Below, in pieces: positions 9,770-18,004 of a stretch of DNA of 64,000 bases. The stretch's first letter is position 1. Every line of letters begins with the position of its first letter. The stretch comes from Berkiella_A sp963976875 (lineage in GTDB: Bacteria; Pseudomonadota; Gammaproteobacteria; Berkiellales; Berkiellaceae), in NCBI GenBank assembly GCA_963976875.1, contig CAXBML010000014.1, positions 8,768 through 72,767 on the forward strand, in the 5' to 3' direction. The notes beneath the pieces were generated by a model. The model was not told the DNA's origin. It saw nothing but the letters and a program-made list of their open reading frames with translations, and ran no database searches. A program made the position numbers and the translations under genes.

Positions 9770-9802
9770 ACAGCCTTGTTAAGTTGTACAACATAATATG
9801 GA
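9770..9802. repeat. Direct repeat flanking the abiE pair, left copy
   Basis: Starts ACAGCCTTGTTAAGTTGTA. A second copy in the same orientation lies at 11531-11562 (ACAGCCCTGTTAAGTTGTA) with about four differences over 32 bases. The two copies bracket the abiEi-abiEii pair and may mark the edges of an inserted segment. Confidence 0.55.
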
Positions 9803-9912
9803 AACATAATATGGATGTCCCAATTAATATCAGGCAACTCAAAATATCTGTATTGTTTAGCTGAATGAATTAATATCAAGCGCGATAGCGTGAGTATACT
9901 CGGTTATACATT

Positions 9913-9941
9913 TGACAGAAACTGTCAATAAGTGACAGTTT
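9913..9941. promoter_or_regulatory. abiE operator: overlapping TGACAG inverted repeats
   Basis: Three TGACAG/CTGTCA half-sites lie just before abiEi. 9913-9927 is the palindrome TGACAG-AAA-CTGTCA, and AAACTGTCA (9919-9927) with TGACAGTTT (9933-9941) is a perfect 9-bp inverted repeat with a 5-base spacer. TTGACA at 9912-9917 could be a -35 box. AbiEi antitoxins are known to repress their own promoter through inverted repeats, so this is the likely autoregulation site. Confidence 0.7.
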
Positions 9942-9952
9942 TGTGCTAAAGT

Positions 9953-10588
9953 ATGACTATGAGTAGTATTATTGAGAAAAAATTAAGGCTATTAAAGTCG
10001 GACTATGTCACAGCATCTGAGTTGGCTGGATTTATGTCTTTGTCCGAGAATGCCTGCCACGCACAAATAAAAAGAGCACTCAAGCAAGGTGTTTTGGTGC
10101 GCCTAAAAAGAGGTGTTTATCGAAGGGGCGGTTATTTAGAAAAAAATAGTCCCCACCTTTTCGAGCTATCCCATTATCTGATGTGGCCTTCATATGTCAG
10201 TTTGGAATCAGCATTGTCTTATCATGGATTAATTCCTGAGGCTGTTTATGTTACAACTTGCGTGACAACAAAGCGAGCAAGTTCTGTTAAGAATATATTT
10301 GGCGTATTTAATTATAAAACAGTGCCTAAAATTGAATTTTTCACCCAGGTGCAAAGAGTAGAAGAAGAGGCATATTGTTATTATGTGGCTAAGCCATGGA
10401 AGGCGCTATGTGATTATGTTTACTGCTATAAAAAAAACTGGTGTTCTTTGATTCCGCTTATTTCTTCGCTTCGGATTGACGAAAATGAATTACCAACACT
10501 ATCAGAAGATGAGAGTAATGAATTATCAGCCTATTATCATAGCAGGCGAGTTGATTTATTTTTGAGAGGTGTGTTGAGTGAGTATTGA
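9953..10588 (+). CDS. abiEi: AbiEi-type antitoxin / transcriptional repressor
   Basis: Antitoxin of a type IV toxin-antitoxin pair. Residues 8-62 form a winged helix typical of the AbiEi N-terminal domain (SDYVTASELAGFMSLS, then LVRLKRGVYRRG); the remaining ~150 residues are the C-terminal antitoxin part (SYVSLESALSYHGLIPE). It is directly upstream of the nucleotidyltransferase toxin and overlaps it by 11 bases. It probably represses the pair through the TGACAG repeats just upstream. Start could be the ATG at 9953 or the ATG at 9959. Confidence 0.88.
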   Translation: MTMSSIIEKKLRLLKSDYVTASELAGFMSLSENACHAQIKRALKQGVLVRLKRGVYRRGGYLEKNSPHLFELSHYLMWPSYVSLESALSYHGLIPEAVYVTTCVTTKRASSVKNIFGVFNYKTVPKIEFFTQVQRVEEEAYCYYVAKPWKALCDYVYCYKKNWCSLIPLISSLRIDENELPTLSEDESNELSAYYHSRRVDLFLRGVLSEY

Positions 10589-11429
10589 TGTTATTGAAAA
10601 TAGGTTGCAACGATATAACTGTAAAAGTCGTATGGATGAAATAAATGCTTTAAAAGAAATCACGCAAGAAATTGCTTTAATGGCTTTATCTAAGGCTGGA
10701 TTTTTTAAAGTGGCAGAGTTTCATGGCGGAACAGCATTACGAATTTTACATGGCGTACAGCGTTTTTCTGAGGATTTAGACTTTGCGTTAATAAAGCCGA
10801 TGAGTGATTTTGATTTAATGCATTACCTGACATATATGCATAATGACTTTGAAGCATATGGGTATAAAGTGCAAATGGCCGATAGAAAAGATGCCTCTAA
10901 AATAGTACAAAAACAATTTTTAAAAGTAGACTCATTGGGAAAAGAGTTAAGCTTGATGTATCCTCAAAATAAATCAGAAAGAAGAATAAAGATTAAAATT
11001 GAGTTAGATACCAACCCACCAGCTGGAGCTAAAATGGAGCTTCAGTATCTTACCTTCCCATTGGCTTTTTCGGTGTTAGCAAAAGATCTACCGAGTTCAT
11101 TTGCAGGGAAGCTGCATGCTATATTATGTAGGCCTTTTGATAAGGGGCGAGATTGGTACGATTTCATATGGTACATCTCTAATCGTGTGCCTGTTAATTT
11201 TGATTTGTTAAGCAACGCGTTAGAGCAACAAGGCCCGTGGGCAGGGTCGATGCTTAAGGCGGATAAGCATTGGCTAGCAGATAATTTAAGGCGAAAAGTT
11301 TTAAGATTAAAATGGAGTGAGCTGGTACAAGATATCATGCCTTTATTGCAAGCCAACGAGCAACAGGCTTTAGAGACTTGGGATGAGGCATTTTTCCTGC
11401 ATTTAATCAGTAAAGGGCTAGAAGCTTGA
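10578..11429 (+). CDS. abiEii: AbiEii-type nucleotidyltransferase toxin
   Basis: COG2253/AbiEii nucleotidyltransferase. The polymerase-beta-like core is clear near residues 48-72 (FHGGTALRILHGVQRFSEDLDF), with the Gly-Gly-Thr and Ser-Glu-Asp-Leu-Asp-Phe elements that hold nucleotide and metal. Related toxins modify tRNA or other targets with GTP or pyrimidine nucleotides and cause growth arrest or phage defence. It starts at GTG inside the end of abiEi, so the two are coupled. Length (283) is normal and no key residue is missing. Confidence 0.9.
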   Translation: MSIDVIENRLQRYNCKSRMDEINALKEITQEIALMALSKAGFFKVAEFHGGTALRILHGVQRFSEDLDFALIKPMSDFDLMHYLTYMHNDFEAYGYKVQMADRKDASKIVQKQFLKVDSLGKELSLMYPQNKSERRIKIKIELDTNPPAGAKMELQYLTFPLAFSVLAKDLPSSFAGKLHAILCRPFDKGRDWYDFIWYISNRVPVNFDLLSNALEQQGPWAGSMLKADKHWLADNLRRKVLRLKWSELVQDIMPLLQANEQQALETWDEAFFLHLISKGLEA

Positions 11430-11530
11430 GCTTTCCATCGGCAACATTTGTTTTAAAGGTTGTGCGTCTGCTTATAACGCTATTTTTTCAAGAACAAGCA
11501 AAGCACCTGGTTAAGTTCGAAGCAAAGAGC

Positions 11531-11562
11531 ACAGCCCTGTTAAGTTGTAAAACATAAAATAG
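11531..11562. repeat. Direct repeat flanking the abiE pair, right copy
   Basis: Second copy of the ~32-base repeat at 9770-9802, same orientation, about 100 bases after the abiEii stop codon. Confidence 0.55.
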
Positions 11563-11653
11563 ATATGCTAATTAACACGGGTAAGTTGAATTGCTTTTTT
11601 GAGAGAGTATAGAGTACTCTCGAGTAGGCGTTTGTTAATTTTAGGAGATGTAG

Positions 11654-11875
11654 ATGGCTAGAAATGAGATAGAGAGACAGAATAGGGGGTTTATGGTACT
11701 TCTGGGTATTCAAGCATTGGCCATTGGTCATGCTCCAGATGATCATGTACAAGTAGCTTCAACCACACCACTGCTAGATGCTCAAAAAGCACAACAAAAA
11801 CAATATAGAAATCAGCCAAAGAAAGAATATAATAATTCGTTTAAGCAAAAAGGCCACAAGCACAAGCATCGATAA
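11654..11875 (+). CDS. Small basic hypothetical protein
   Basis: 73 residues with no recognised family. A hydrophobic patch (residues 13-25, GFMVLLGIQALAI) is followed by a polar Gln/Lys/His-rich tail ending HKHKHR. AGGAG lies seven bases before the ATG and a perfect 9-bp hairpin follows the stop codon, which together argue for a real expressed gene. It points toward the MFS gene, which is on the other strand. Confidence 0.5.
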   Translation: MARNEIERQNRGFMVLLGIQALAIGHAPDDHVQVASTTPLLDAQKAQQKQYRNQPKKEYNNSFKQKGHKHKHR

Positions 11876-11884
11876 AACTTAAAG

Positions 11885-11910
11885 CAACAGCCTTTAGTGA
11901 GAGGCTGTTG
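11885..11910. terminator. Hairpin, probable terminator between convergent genes
   Basis: CAACAGCCT (11885-11893) and AGGCTGTTG (11902-11910) form a perfect 9-bp stem with an 8-base loop. Downstream bases are fairly T-rich but there is no long T run. Its place between the stop codons of the small plus-strand gene and the minus-strand MFS gene fits a shared terminator. Confidence 0.6.
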
Positions 11911-11941
11911 TTGTAGGTGTTTTAACATTTTGCTTGACCTG

Positions 11942-13186
11942 TTAATTCACAGTGACAATAGGTTTAAATTTTCCCCATACCAGCCGTCCCATTAATATAA
12001 ATCCTATTAGCATGCCTACCGCGCCTAATGTCAGTGGCGCAGCGTCGCTGAAGGATTGCAAAAATCCAGACAAGAAGCTGGTGAGTGTCCAAGATACCGC
12101 AAAAATTGAAAACATGATCCCCATGATCCAGCCTTGTTGGGTTTCATTAACTTGGTCAGATAATAATGTCGTAATGGATGGGTATCCAATTGCCATAGCC
12201 ATAGCAATAAACATCATTGCAATCCAGGTAACCACTTGATTATGGGATACTACTGTAACAAACATTAATGTTGATAGAATGCCGATTGGTATCCAAGTTA
12301 ACATAGGCGTTGAGAAAAAACGTATCCAGTAACGGTTTAAAAAACAAGCACCAAAGGCAAAACCACAAGCCATAGCAGAAATAAATAAGCCAACTTGATC
12401 TGAGCCATAAGCATAGCGAGACATTAAGAATAATGAAACGAACTGGAAGTAACAACCCCAGCCAAGTTGCATAAAAAAGTGAACAAAAGCTAAAGGACGG
12501 ATTTCATTGTCTCTAAAAGCGGAGATGAATATTTCAGGCCCTTTTAGTAGATTAACTTTCACTTTTTCAGGGTGTTGGAAGGTCTCTTTGAAGCAAGTAT
12601 AAATTAAGATAACGCCAACAATACATATGCCAGATGCGGCATAAAGAGGTGTGGATAATTTTAAGCTGCTTAGTATGCTGTCATTGGATAAAAAACCGCC
12701 CATTAATGGTCCAATGATAAACCCTAATGAGACGGCAAAAATCATCAGGCTTAAGTTTTGATTTTTATTGTCTGGGGTGCTGAGGTCAACCACGGCGGCT
12801 TGGGCGATTGGTTGGCTAGCGGCTGTGAGCCCTGCGATGACCCGACTAAAAATTAATAGGCCCAGTGAACTAATATCAATTGCAATACCAGATAACAAAT
12901 AGCTGATAAATGCGCCAACAAGACAAATTAATAATATAGGTTTTCTACCCACTTGATCGGATATATCACCCAAAAAAGTGCAACCTATAAACATAGATAA
13001 GGGGAATACACATAAAGTAAGGCCGTAAAAAAAGTTTCTAATGTTCATAGATGCGTCTATAGGCAAAATACCATTTGCGTCCATAAAAATGGGGTTTAGA
13101 ATTGGAAATAAGATCCCAAGCCCGATTGAGTCTATGACTAAAACGAGTAATAAAGGTAGAAAGGCGCGTAACATATCGCACTCCAT
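11942..13186 (-). CDS. MFS transporter (TetA-like drug exporter family)
   Basis: Inner-membrane major-facilitator protein of 414 residues with about 12 hydrophobic segments. The loop 2-3 signature GDISDQVGRKP is seen near residue 68. The order and motifs fit the DHA1/TetA-like proton-driven exporters; the substrate cannot be told. A decayed copy lies at 9388-9765, so this gene was duplicated in the past and only this copy is intact. Transcribed alone, toward the small gene at 11654. Confidence 0.85.
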   Translation of the reverse strand: MECDMLRAFLPLLLVLVIDSIGLGILFPILNPIFMDANGILPIDASMNIRNFFYGLTLCVFPLSMFIGCTFLGDISDQVGRKPILLICLVGAFISYLLSGIAIDISSLGLLIFSRVIAGLTAASQPIAQAAVVDLSTPDNKNQNLSLMIFAVSLGFIIGPLMGGFLSNDSILSSLKLSTPLYAASGICIVGVILIYTCFKETFQHPEKVKVNLLKGPEIFISAFRDNEIRPLAFVHFFMQLGWGCYFQFVSLFLMSRYAYGSDQVGLFISAMACGFAFGACFLNRYWIRFFSTPMLTWIPIGILSTLMFVTVVSHNQVVTWIAMMFIAMAMAIGYPSITTLLSDQVNETQQGWIMGIMFSIFAVSWTLTSFLSGFLQSFSDAAPLTLGAVGMLIGFILMGRLVWGKFKPIVTVN

Positions 13187-13458
13187 AAATGAGTCTATGT
13201 AAAATAATGAAATATTGTGGGCTTTGCATAATTCAATTCAGCATGTTGTACTGTTATGAATTTTATTTGAATTATGTATTCAAAGTGTATTGAGATGTTG
13301 TTAGACGAGTCTATAAGAATTATAGGCAAATAACAAATCATTGCTACTAAGTGCAGACAAAAAGCCTAAGTATAGCGATGCAATGAAAGTTAATTGACTT
13401 CTCTGAGTGAACATAGAGATTTTATTAATGATATGAAAGATTTTAAGGAAGTAAAAAT

Positions 13459-14208
13459 ATGGAATACATTTGCGTATATTCTGGCTCTAGTGACAAAGGC
13501 CCTGAGAATCATAAACAAGCCGCGAGAGATTTGGGTAAGGCAATTGTTGAGGCTGGGTATGGTTTAATATACGGCGGTGCTAAAGTGGGCTTGATGGGGA
13601 TTATCGCTAACAGTGTCTTAGAAGCAGGCGGTCAGGTTAAAGGTGTTATTACACCAGAAGTGGAAGCATTAGAAGTTGTTCACCAAGGTCTTCAAACCCT
13701 CATTAAGGCTGAGAACTATCAACAGAGAAAACGGCTGATGATGGAAGGTTCAGTTGCCTGTATTGCATTGCCTGGTGGCTTGGGGACGTTAGATGAATCG
13801 TTTGAGTCATTAATAAAGAATCAATTTGCTAGTTATAAAAATACAGATGACAATCCTGTAAAGCCTTTTTGTTTAGTCAACACAGATGGTTTTTATGAGC
13901 ATCAGATCAAACAATTAGATATTTGTGTTGAACATGGATACATGAAGCAATCTCATAGAGATATGGTTTACGCTTCAGGCAATATTGCTAATATTCTCGC
14001 GCATATTAAAGGATATAAAAAGCCAGCTGCAGATGCAGGTAAATGGTGGGAGCAAACAAATGCTAAGCCAATAACGCCTTTATTGGACAAAAACATTCCG
14101 CGGGTAGCAGCAGGCTCAAATATAGCAATATCCGATGAAGATATTCAGCACCTCCCACCTAAATGGCGCTTTAAAGTAGAAGGAAAAACAAATAAACCTA
14201 CGATGTAA
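13459..14208 (+). CDS. LOG-family nucleotide 5'-monophosphate phosphoribohydrolase
   Basis: Belongs to the LOG (Lonely Guy/TIGR00730) family, which splits N6-modified or plain nucleoside monophosphates to base and ribose 5-phosphate. The signature PGGLGTLDE is seen near residue 112, and GGAKVGLMG near residue 40. The first ~190 residues are the full LOG domain; the last 60 are an unrecognised polar extension. AAGGA lies nine bases before the ATG. Likely cytosolic. Confidence 0.88.
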   Translation: MEYICVYSGSSDKGPENHKQAARDLGKAIVEAGYGLIYGGAKVGLMGIIANSVLEAGGQVKGVITPEVEALEVVHQGLQTLIKAENYQQRKRLMMEGSVACIALPGGLGTLDESFESLIKNQFASYKNTDDNPVKPFCLVNTDGFYEHQIKQLDICVEHGYMKQSHRDMVYASGNIANILAHIKGYKKPAADAGKWWEQTNAKPITPLLDKNIPRVAAGSNIAISDEDIQHLPPKWRFKVEGKTNKPTM

Positions 14209-14300
14209 TCTTTAAGAGAATTCATAAAAAATCCATATAGCGCCTAAAATTTAAACTAAGCTTACTTATTCAACATAGTTTTAATTTTAGGAGTTTTATC

Positions 14301-15071
14301 ATGCCTAAGGGTATAAAAACATCAGCAGGTCCCTTAAGTGAAGCGCAACAATCTTTACTTTTAATACAGCTCATGGATGATTTTTCACACCTGAACAAAA
14401 TGATAGCTGAATGTGTTACTAATGATAAAACAAAAGCAGAAATTGAAAAGGTACAATTGGAATTAGCAGCATTTAAGCAAATATTACAAAATGATGCAGA
14501 ATACAGCGCAGATCAGATTAAAAAGTTATGTCAGCAGATAGAAAGTTTTAGTCAAGAATTAAAAACAAGCCATACTGTTGAAGGCATCATGAATGTTGTG
14601 AATAGGCATTTTGCATCGCTTAATAATGGCAAGTCTCCGATTAAGGCATTAGAAGTTGAAATGGAGCTAGATGAAGGCTTTCAACAAAATATGCAGAACA
14701 TTGATGCACAATGTGAGAAGATCAATGACCATCTTAAGAAATTAAAAAATCATTCTCCTGGGCGTCACCATAATTTGATTGAAAAGCTATCAAATGCTTG
14801 CCAAAATGCGATGAGTGCTATTCATTCTGTTTTTCAATCTGGCTTATGGGTAGCAAAAGAAGCAAAATATTACGTGACTCGGTTAGCCATTGTCAGTGGC
14901 CTAAAAGAAGAATCATTAGAAGAGCGGGCGGTTTACAGTCGGAGAAAAGCAGTTCATTGGCAACAGCAAGCTGAAAAACATGCGCAACAAGTAGGAGACA
15001 TGGAGAGAGGAAAGGCTATGAGAGAAAACGAGGAAAATCCTAAAGAGTCCAAAATATTTAAGAAAAAATAA
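14301..15071 (+). CDS. Hypothetical helical protein with charged tail
   Basis: 256 residues, no family recognised. The composition (rich in Gln, Glu, Lys, Ala, few Pro or Gly) predicts long helices, probably coiled coils at residues 20-150. The C-terminal 30 residues are strongly charged (ending KESKIFKKK). A good AGGAG site precedes the ATG. Its polar tail and surroundings are similar to those of type IV secreted effectors, but there is no direct evidence. Confidence 0.5.
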   Translation: MPKGIKTSAGPLSEAQQSLLLIQLMDDFSHLNKMIAECVTNDKTKAEIEKVQLELAAFKQILQNDAEYSADQIKKLCQQIESFSQELKTSHTVEGIMNVVNRHFASLNNGKSPIKALEVEMELDEGFQQNMQNIDAQCEKINDHLKKLKNHSPGRHHNLIEKLSNACQNAMSAIHSVFQSGLWVAKEAKYYVTRLAIVSGLKEESLEERAVYSRRKAVHWQQQAEKHAQQVGDMERGKAMRENEENPKESKIFKKK

Positions 15072-15089
15072 TAATATGTCTTTTACAGA

Positions 15090-15119
15090 CTGACAACGGT
15101 TAGTATAACCTAGTATAAT
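15090..15119 (+). promoter_or_regulatory. Sigma-70-like promoter for the alpha/beta hydrolase
   Basis: CTGACA (15090-15095) and a perfect TATAAT (15114-15119) are 18 bases apart and end 33 bases before the ATG at 15153. Confidence 0.6.
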
Positions 15120-15152
15120 CAGCCATTATTTGAAACTAAATTGGATGTCATA

Positions 15153-15872
15153 ATGGCGACTTTTGTTCTAATTCATGGTGCTTGGCATGGATCTTGGTGT
15201 TGGCAAGCGGTTGTGCCAGCACTACAGAAGAATCATAATGTTCTATTGATAGACTTGCCAGGACGCAACTATTGCCAATCTGGTCATTTAAAAAATATCA
15301 ATTTAAGCGCTTATGTTAACCATGTCGTCGAAGCATTAAAAGATATATCCGGAGATATTATCTTAGTCGGGCATAGTATGGCAGGTATGGTTATCTCACA
15401 AGTTGCCGAACATATATCTGAGCGTATATCTGCCTTAGTTTATGTTGCTGCCTTTATTCCAAAACACCGTGAGTCTTTGTTTGATATTACTCGCCAAGCA
15501 AATGAGCCGGGTATCTCTACGGAATTTATTGCAAACCAAGCAGAAAACTATATTGATTTAAAAAAATCTGAGCGCACTCAGAGTTTATTACTTAATATGT
15601 CACCGAATGAGCTAGCGGTCAAAGCGCTACAAAAACTCAATAAAGAACCCTTTATGGCCTTTGTGGAAAAAAGTAACATGCCGACAATGTCTTTTCATCA
15701 GGTTCCGCAATATTATATTAAATGCCTACAAGATCAAGCTATACTACCTGCCTTTCAAAATAGCATGATTGCCAAGCTCAATAATCCCACTGTATATGAG
15801 CTAAACGCAGACCACTCGCCATATTTGAGCGCGCCTACAGGCTTGGCCAAATTGCTCTGTACTATTAAATAG
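15153..15872 (+). CDS. Alpha/beta-hydrolase, esterase family
   Basis: Small hydrolase (239 residues) of the family that includes plant methylesterases and bacterial EstC-type esterases. The start MATFVLIHGAWHGSWCW is typical; the nucleophile is Ser75 in GHSMAG, and a late NADHSP supplies the catalytic His. Substrate unknown. I chose the ATG at 15153 because the protein then begins at the normal first strand; a TTG 12 bases upstream is in frame. A clear TATAAT promoter lies upstream, so it is probably expressed on its own. Confidence 0.85.
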   Translation: MATFVLIHGAWHGSWCWQAVVPALQKNHNVLLIDLPGRNYCQSGHLKNINLSAYVNHVVEALKDISGDIILVGHSMAGMVISQVAEHISERISALVYVAAFIPKHRESLFDITRQANEPGISTEFIANQAENYIDLKKSERTQSLLLNMSPNELAVKALQKLNKEPFMAFVEKSNMPTMSFHQVPQYYIKCLQDQAILPAFQNSMIAKLNNPTVYELNADHSPYLSAPTGLAKLLCTIK

Positions 15873-15963
15873 TCTGATTCATTACTTTATCTGGTTGCCT
15901 AATGACTGTAAAAAAAGCTAGATTATTGCAATAGCTAATAATGATGTACTACAAGGACAGTCT

Positions 15964-17628
15964 ATGTATCAGGTTGCAACGCAGTTTTTTAATCGGGTTT
16001 TATCAGGGTTCAGCCCACTACAACTTATTGGTGGAACAGTAGCCGCTCAACTTGCTTACAAAGCAATACAGACTGACTGGGGACAAGTTAAAATGGATAT
16101 CCAGAATAATATTTTTTATCTATTGAAAACGACACCATACCTAAAAGATCTTTTTGCCAAAGAGCTAGCCAAAGATTTTGAACCACAATTAGATAGTGCC
16201 GATGTCAGCGTGCATAAAAATCGAACAGTGCGATTTACTGAGATGCCAGACCAGGGTATTGCAAAAGATGCCTTATTAGCCACAATAAAATCGATATGTG
16301 AATTTAACAAATTTGGGCATAAAGTCAGTGGCGCTATTTATCGAGGCGAAGAAAATGATTTAAGCGATTTTGCTGCTGAAATATTTAAACATGCAGGTTA
16401 CACCAATCCTTTACACCCTGGTTTGTTTGAAGATATCAGACAATGTGAAAATGAAGTGATTCAATGGTGTGCTAAGTTAATGCATGGTGATAATAATATT
16501 ATGGGCTGCATTAATGATGGAGGTACTTTTAGTATATTAGAAGCGGTTAAGGCCCATAAAAAATGGGCTAAAAATGAAAAGTCAGGTATGACTAGAAGGC
16601 GACAACCTAACATTGTTGTGCCCAAAAGTGCGCATGTGGCTTTTGCTAAAGCAGCGGAATACTATGATTTGGATTTGATCGAAGTCGACTTAGATCCTAA
16701 AACACATAAAGTGGATACTGCAAAGCTACGCAAAGCAGTGAATCGAAATACCATTATGATTGTTGGCTCTGCGCCAAACTACCCTCATGGTATTGTTGAT
16801 GATATTCCCGCACTATCAGATATTGCTTTAAAAAATAATTGTGGTTTGCATGTAGATGCCTGTTTGGGGGGATTTTTGATACCCTTTATGAAAGCAACAG
16901 GTCATGAGCTACCATTATTTGACTTTAGACTACCCGGTGTGACCAGTATCAGTATGGATTCACATAAATATGGCTATGTTCCAAAAGGCTCCTCTATTGG
17001 TATGTTTAGAAAAAAAGTAGGCTTATATCAGGCTGATTTTAAAGCCCGTTGGCAAGGGGGATTGTATTTAACCCCTAATATGGCGGGTAGCCGTATGGGG
17101 GCAATGATACTCATGACATGGGCTATTTTGGCCCATGTTGGGTTTAAAGGCTATGTGCAGGCGACAAAAGATATTATGGCGCTGCGAGAAAAAGTCAACA
17201 TGATGTTTAAAGAGATCCCTGAGTTAGAAGTGATAGGCGATCCTAAAGTGAATGTTGTTGCTTTTAGATTTAATAAGGCAACCAATCATAATATTTACCT
17301 ATTGTTGGAAAAAATGAAAGAACGAGGATGGCATTTGAATGGATTACAAGATCCGGCTGCTATTCATCTTTGTGTCACCTATTTACAAACGGAACAAACA
17401 AACTTTATCGAAACTTTTGAGTCTGATTTAAAATGGGCGATAGAATATATTAAAAAAAATCCAATGGAACAACCAAAAGGAGATGGCGCAACTTATGGCG
17501 CCATGCAGAAAATCCCAGGCGCAATAGCACCACAATTATTAGAAATGCTTGGCAGAGAATATAATTTCTTGGATAGCCGGGTCGAAGCAACCCGCCCTAA
17601 AGCCGTTGCGAAATTAAAAGCGTCTTAA
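15964..17628 (+). CDS. Sphingosine-1-phosphate lyase-like PLP enzyme
   Basis: PLP-dependent group II decarboxylase-like enzyme closest in motifs to sphingosine-1-phosphate lyase, which splits S1P into hexadecenal and phosphoethanolamine. Shared signatures are GSAPNYPHGIVDDI, HVDACLGGF and SMDSHKYGYVPKGSS, where Lys335 should bind PLP. Residues 13-32 form a hydrophobic segment, like the membrane anchor of the eukaryotic enzyme. Legionella pneumophila secretes an S1P lyase (LpSpl) that alters host sphingolipids and autophagy, so this may be a host-directed enzyme of the same type. Other PLP decarboxylases are less likely. The following gap has a long hairpin. Confidence 0.88.
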   Translation: MYQVATQFFNRVLSGFSPLQLIGGTVAAQLAYKAIQTDWGQVKMDIQNNIFYLLKTTPYLKDLFAKELAKDFEPQLDSADVSVHKNRTVRFTEMPDQGIAKDALLATIKSICEFNKFGHKVSGAIYRGEENDLSDFAAEIFKHAGYTNPLHPGLFEDIRQCENEVIQWCAKLMHGDNNIMGCINDGGTFSILEAVKAHKKWAKNEKSGMTRRRQPNIVVPKSAHVAFAKAAEYYDLDLIEVDLDPKTHKVDTAKLRKAVNRNTIMIVGSAPNYPHGIVDDIPALSDIALKNNCGLHVDACLGGFLIPFMKATGHELPLFDFRLPGVTSISMDSHKYGYVPKGSSIGMFRKKVGLYQADFKARWQGGLYLTPNMAGSRMGAMILMTWAILAHVGFKGYVQATKDIMALREKVNMMFKEIPELEVIGDPKVNVVAFRFNKATNHNIYLLLEKMKERGWHLNGLQDPAAIHLCVTYLQTEQTNFIETFESDLKWAIEYIKKNPMEQPKGDGATYGAMQKIPGAIAPQLLEMLGREYNFLDSRVEATRPKAVAKLKAS

Positions 17629-17692
17629 AATTTTGTTTGGGCTGAGCAGTTTACTGAACATCACACAATTCAATATTCTTTTATGGCTTATC

Positions 17693-17744
17693 TGCTGAGA
17701 AAATATTTCTGCTCTGTTATTTCAGAGAGTATATTTTTTCAGCA
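17693..17744. terminator. Long hairpin after the S1P-lyase gene
   Basis: TGCTGAGAAAATAT (17693-17706) pairs with ATATTTTTTCAGCA (17731-17744) with a single G-T mismatch. Inside the loop CTCTG and CAGAG form a second small stem. It starts 65 bases after the stop codon; a terminator or RNA-stability element is likely. The rest of the 17629-18004 gap is AT-rich with nothing recognisable. Confidence 0.5.
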
Positions 17745-18004
17745 ATTTTATCTCCACCCTATTTGGGGAAATAGTCTTTTATCGCTTATGAAATCATAAG
17801 AACTCATCGAGACAATAATTTAAAATAAAAGTGTACATACATTTATTCTGTGCTTGATTTTTAACGTAGTGCTTATTTATTCATGACCACAAAAAAAAAT
17901 AAGCTATAATATTCAACAAGTTAAAATATTGTTATTCAAATAACACACCCCAATGTTAGAATAAGAAGTGTGTATAAGTATTTGAAACAATTAGCAAAGA
18001 ATGT

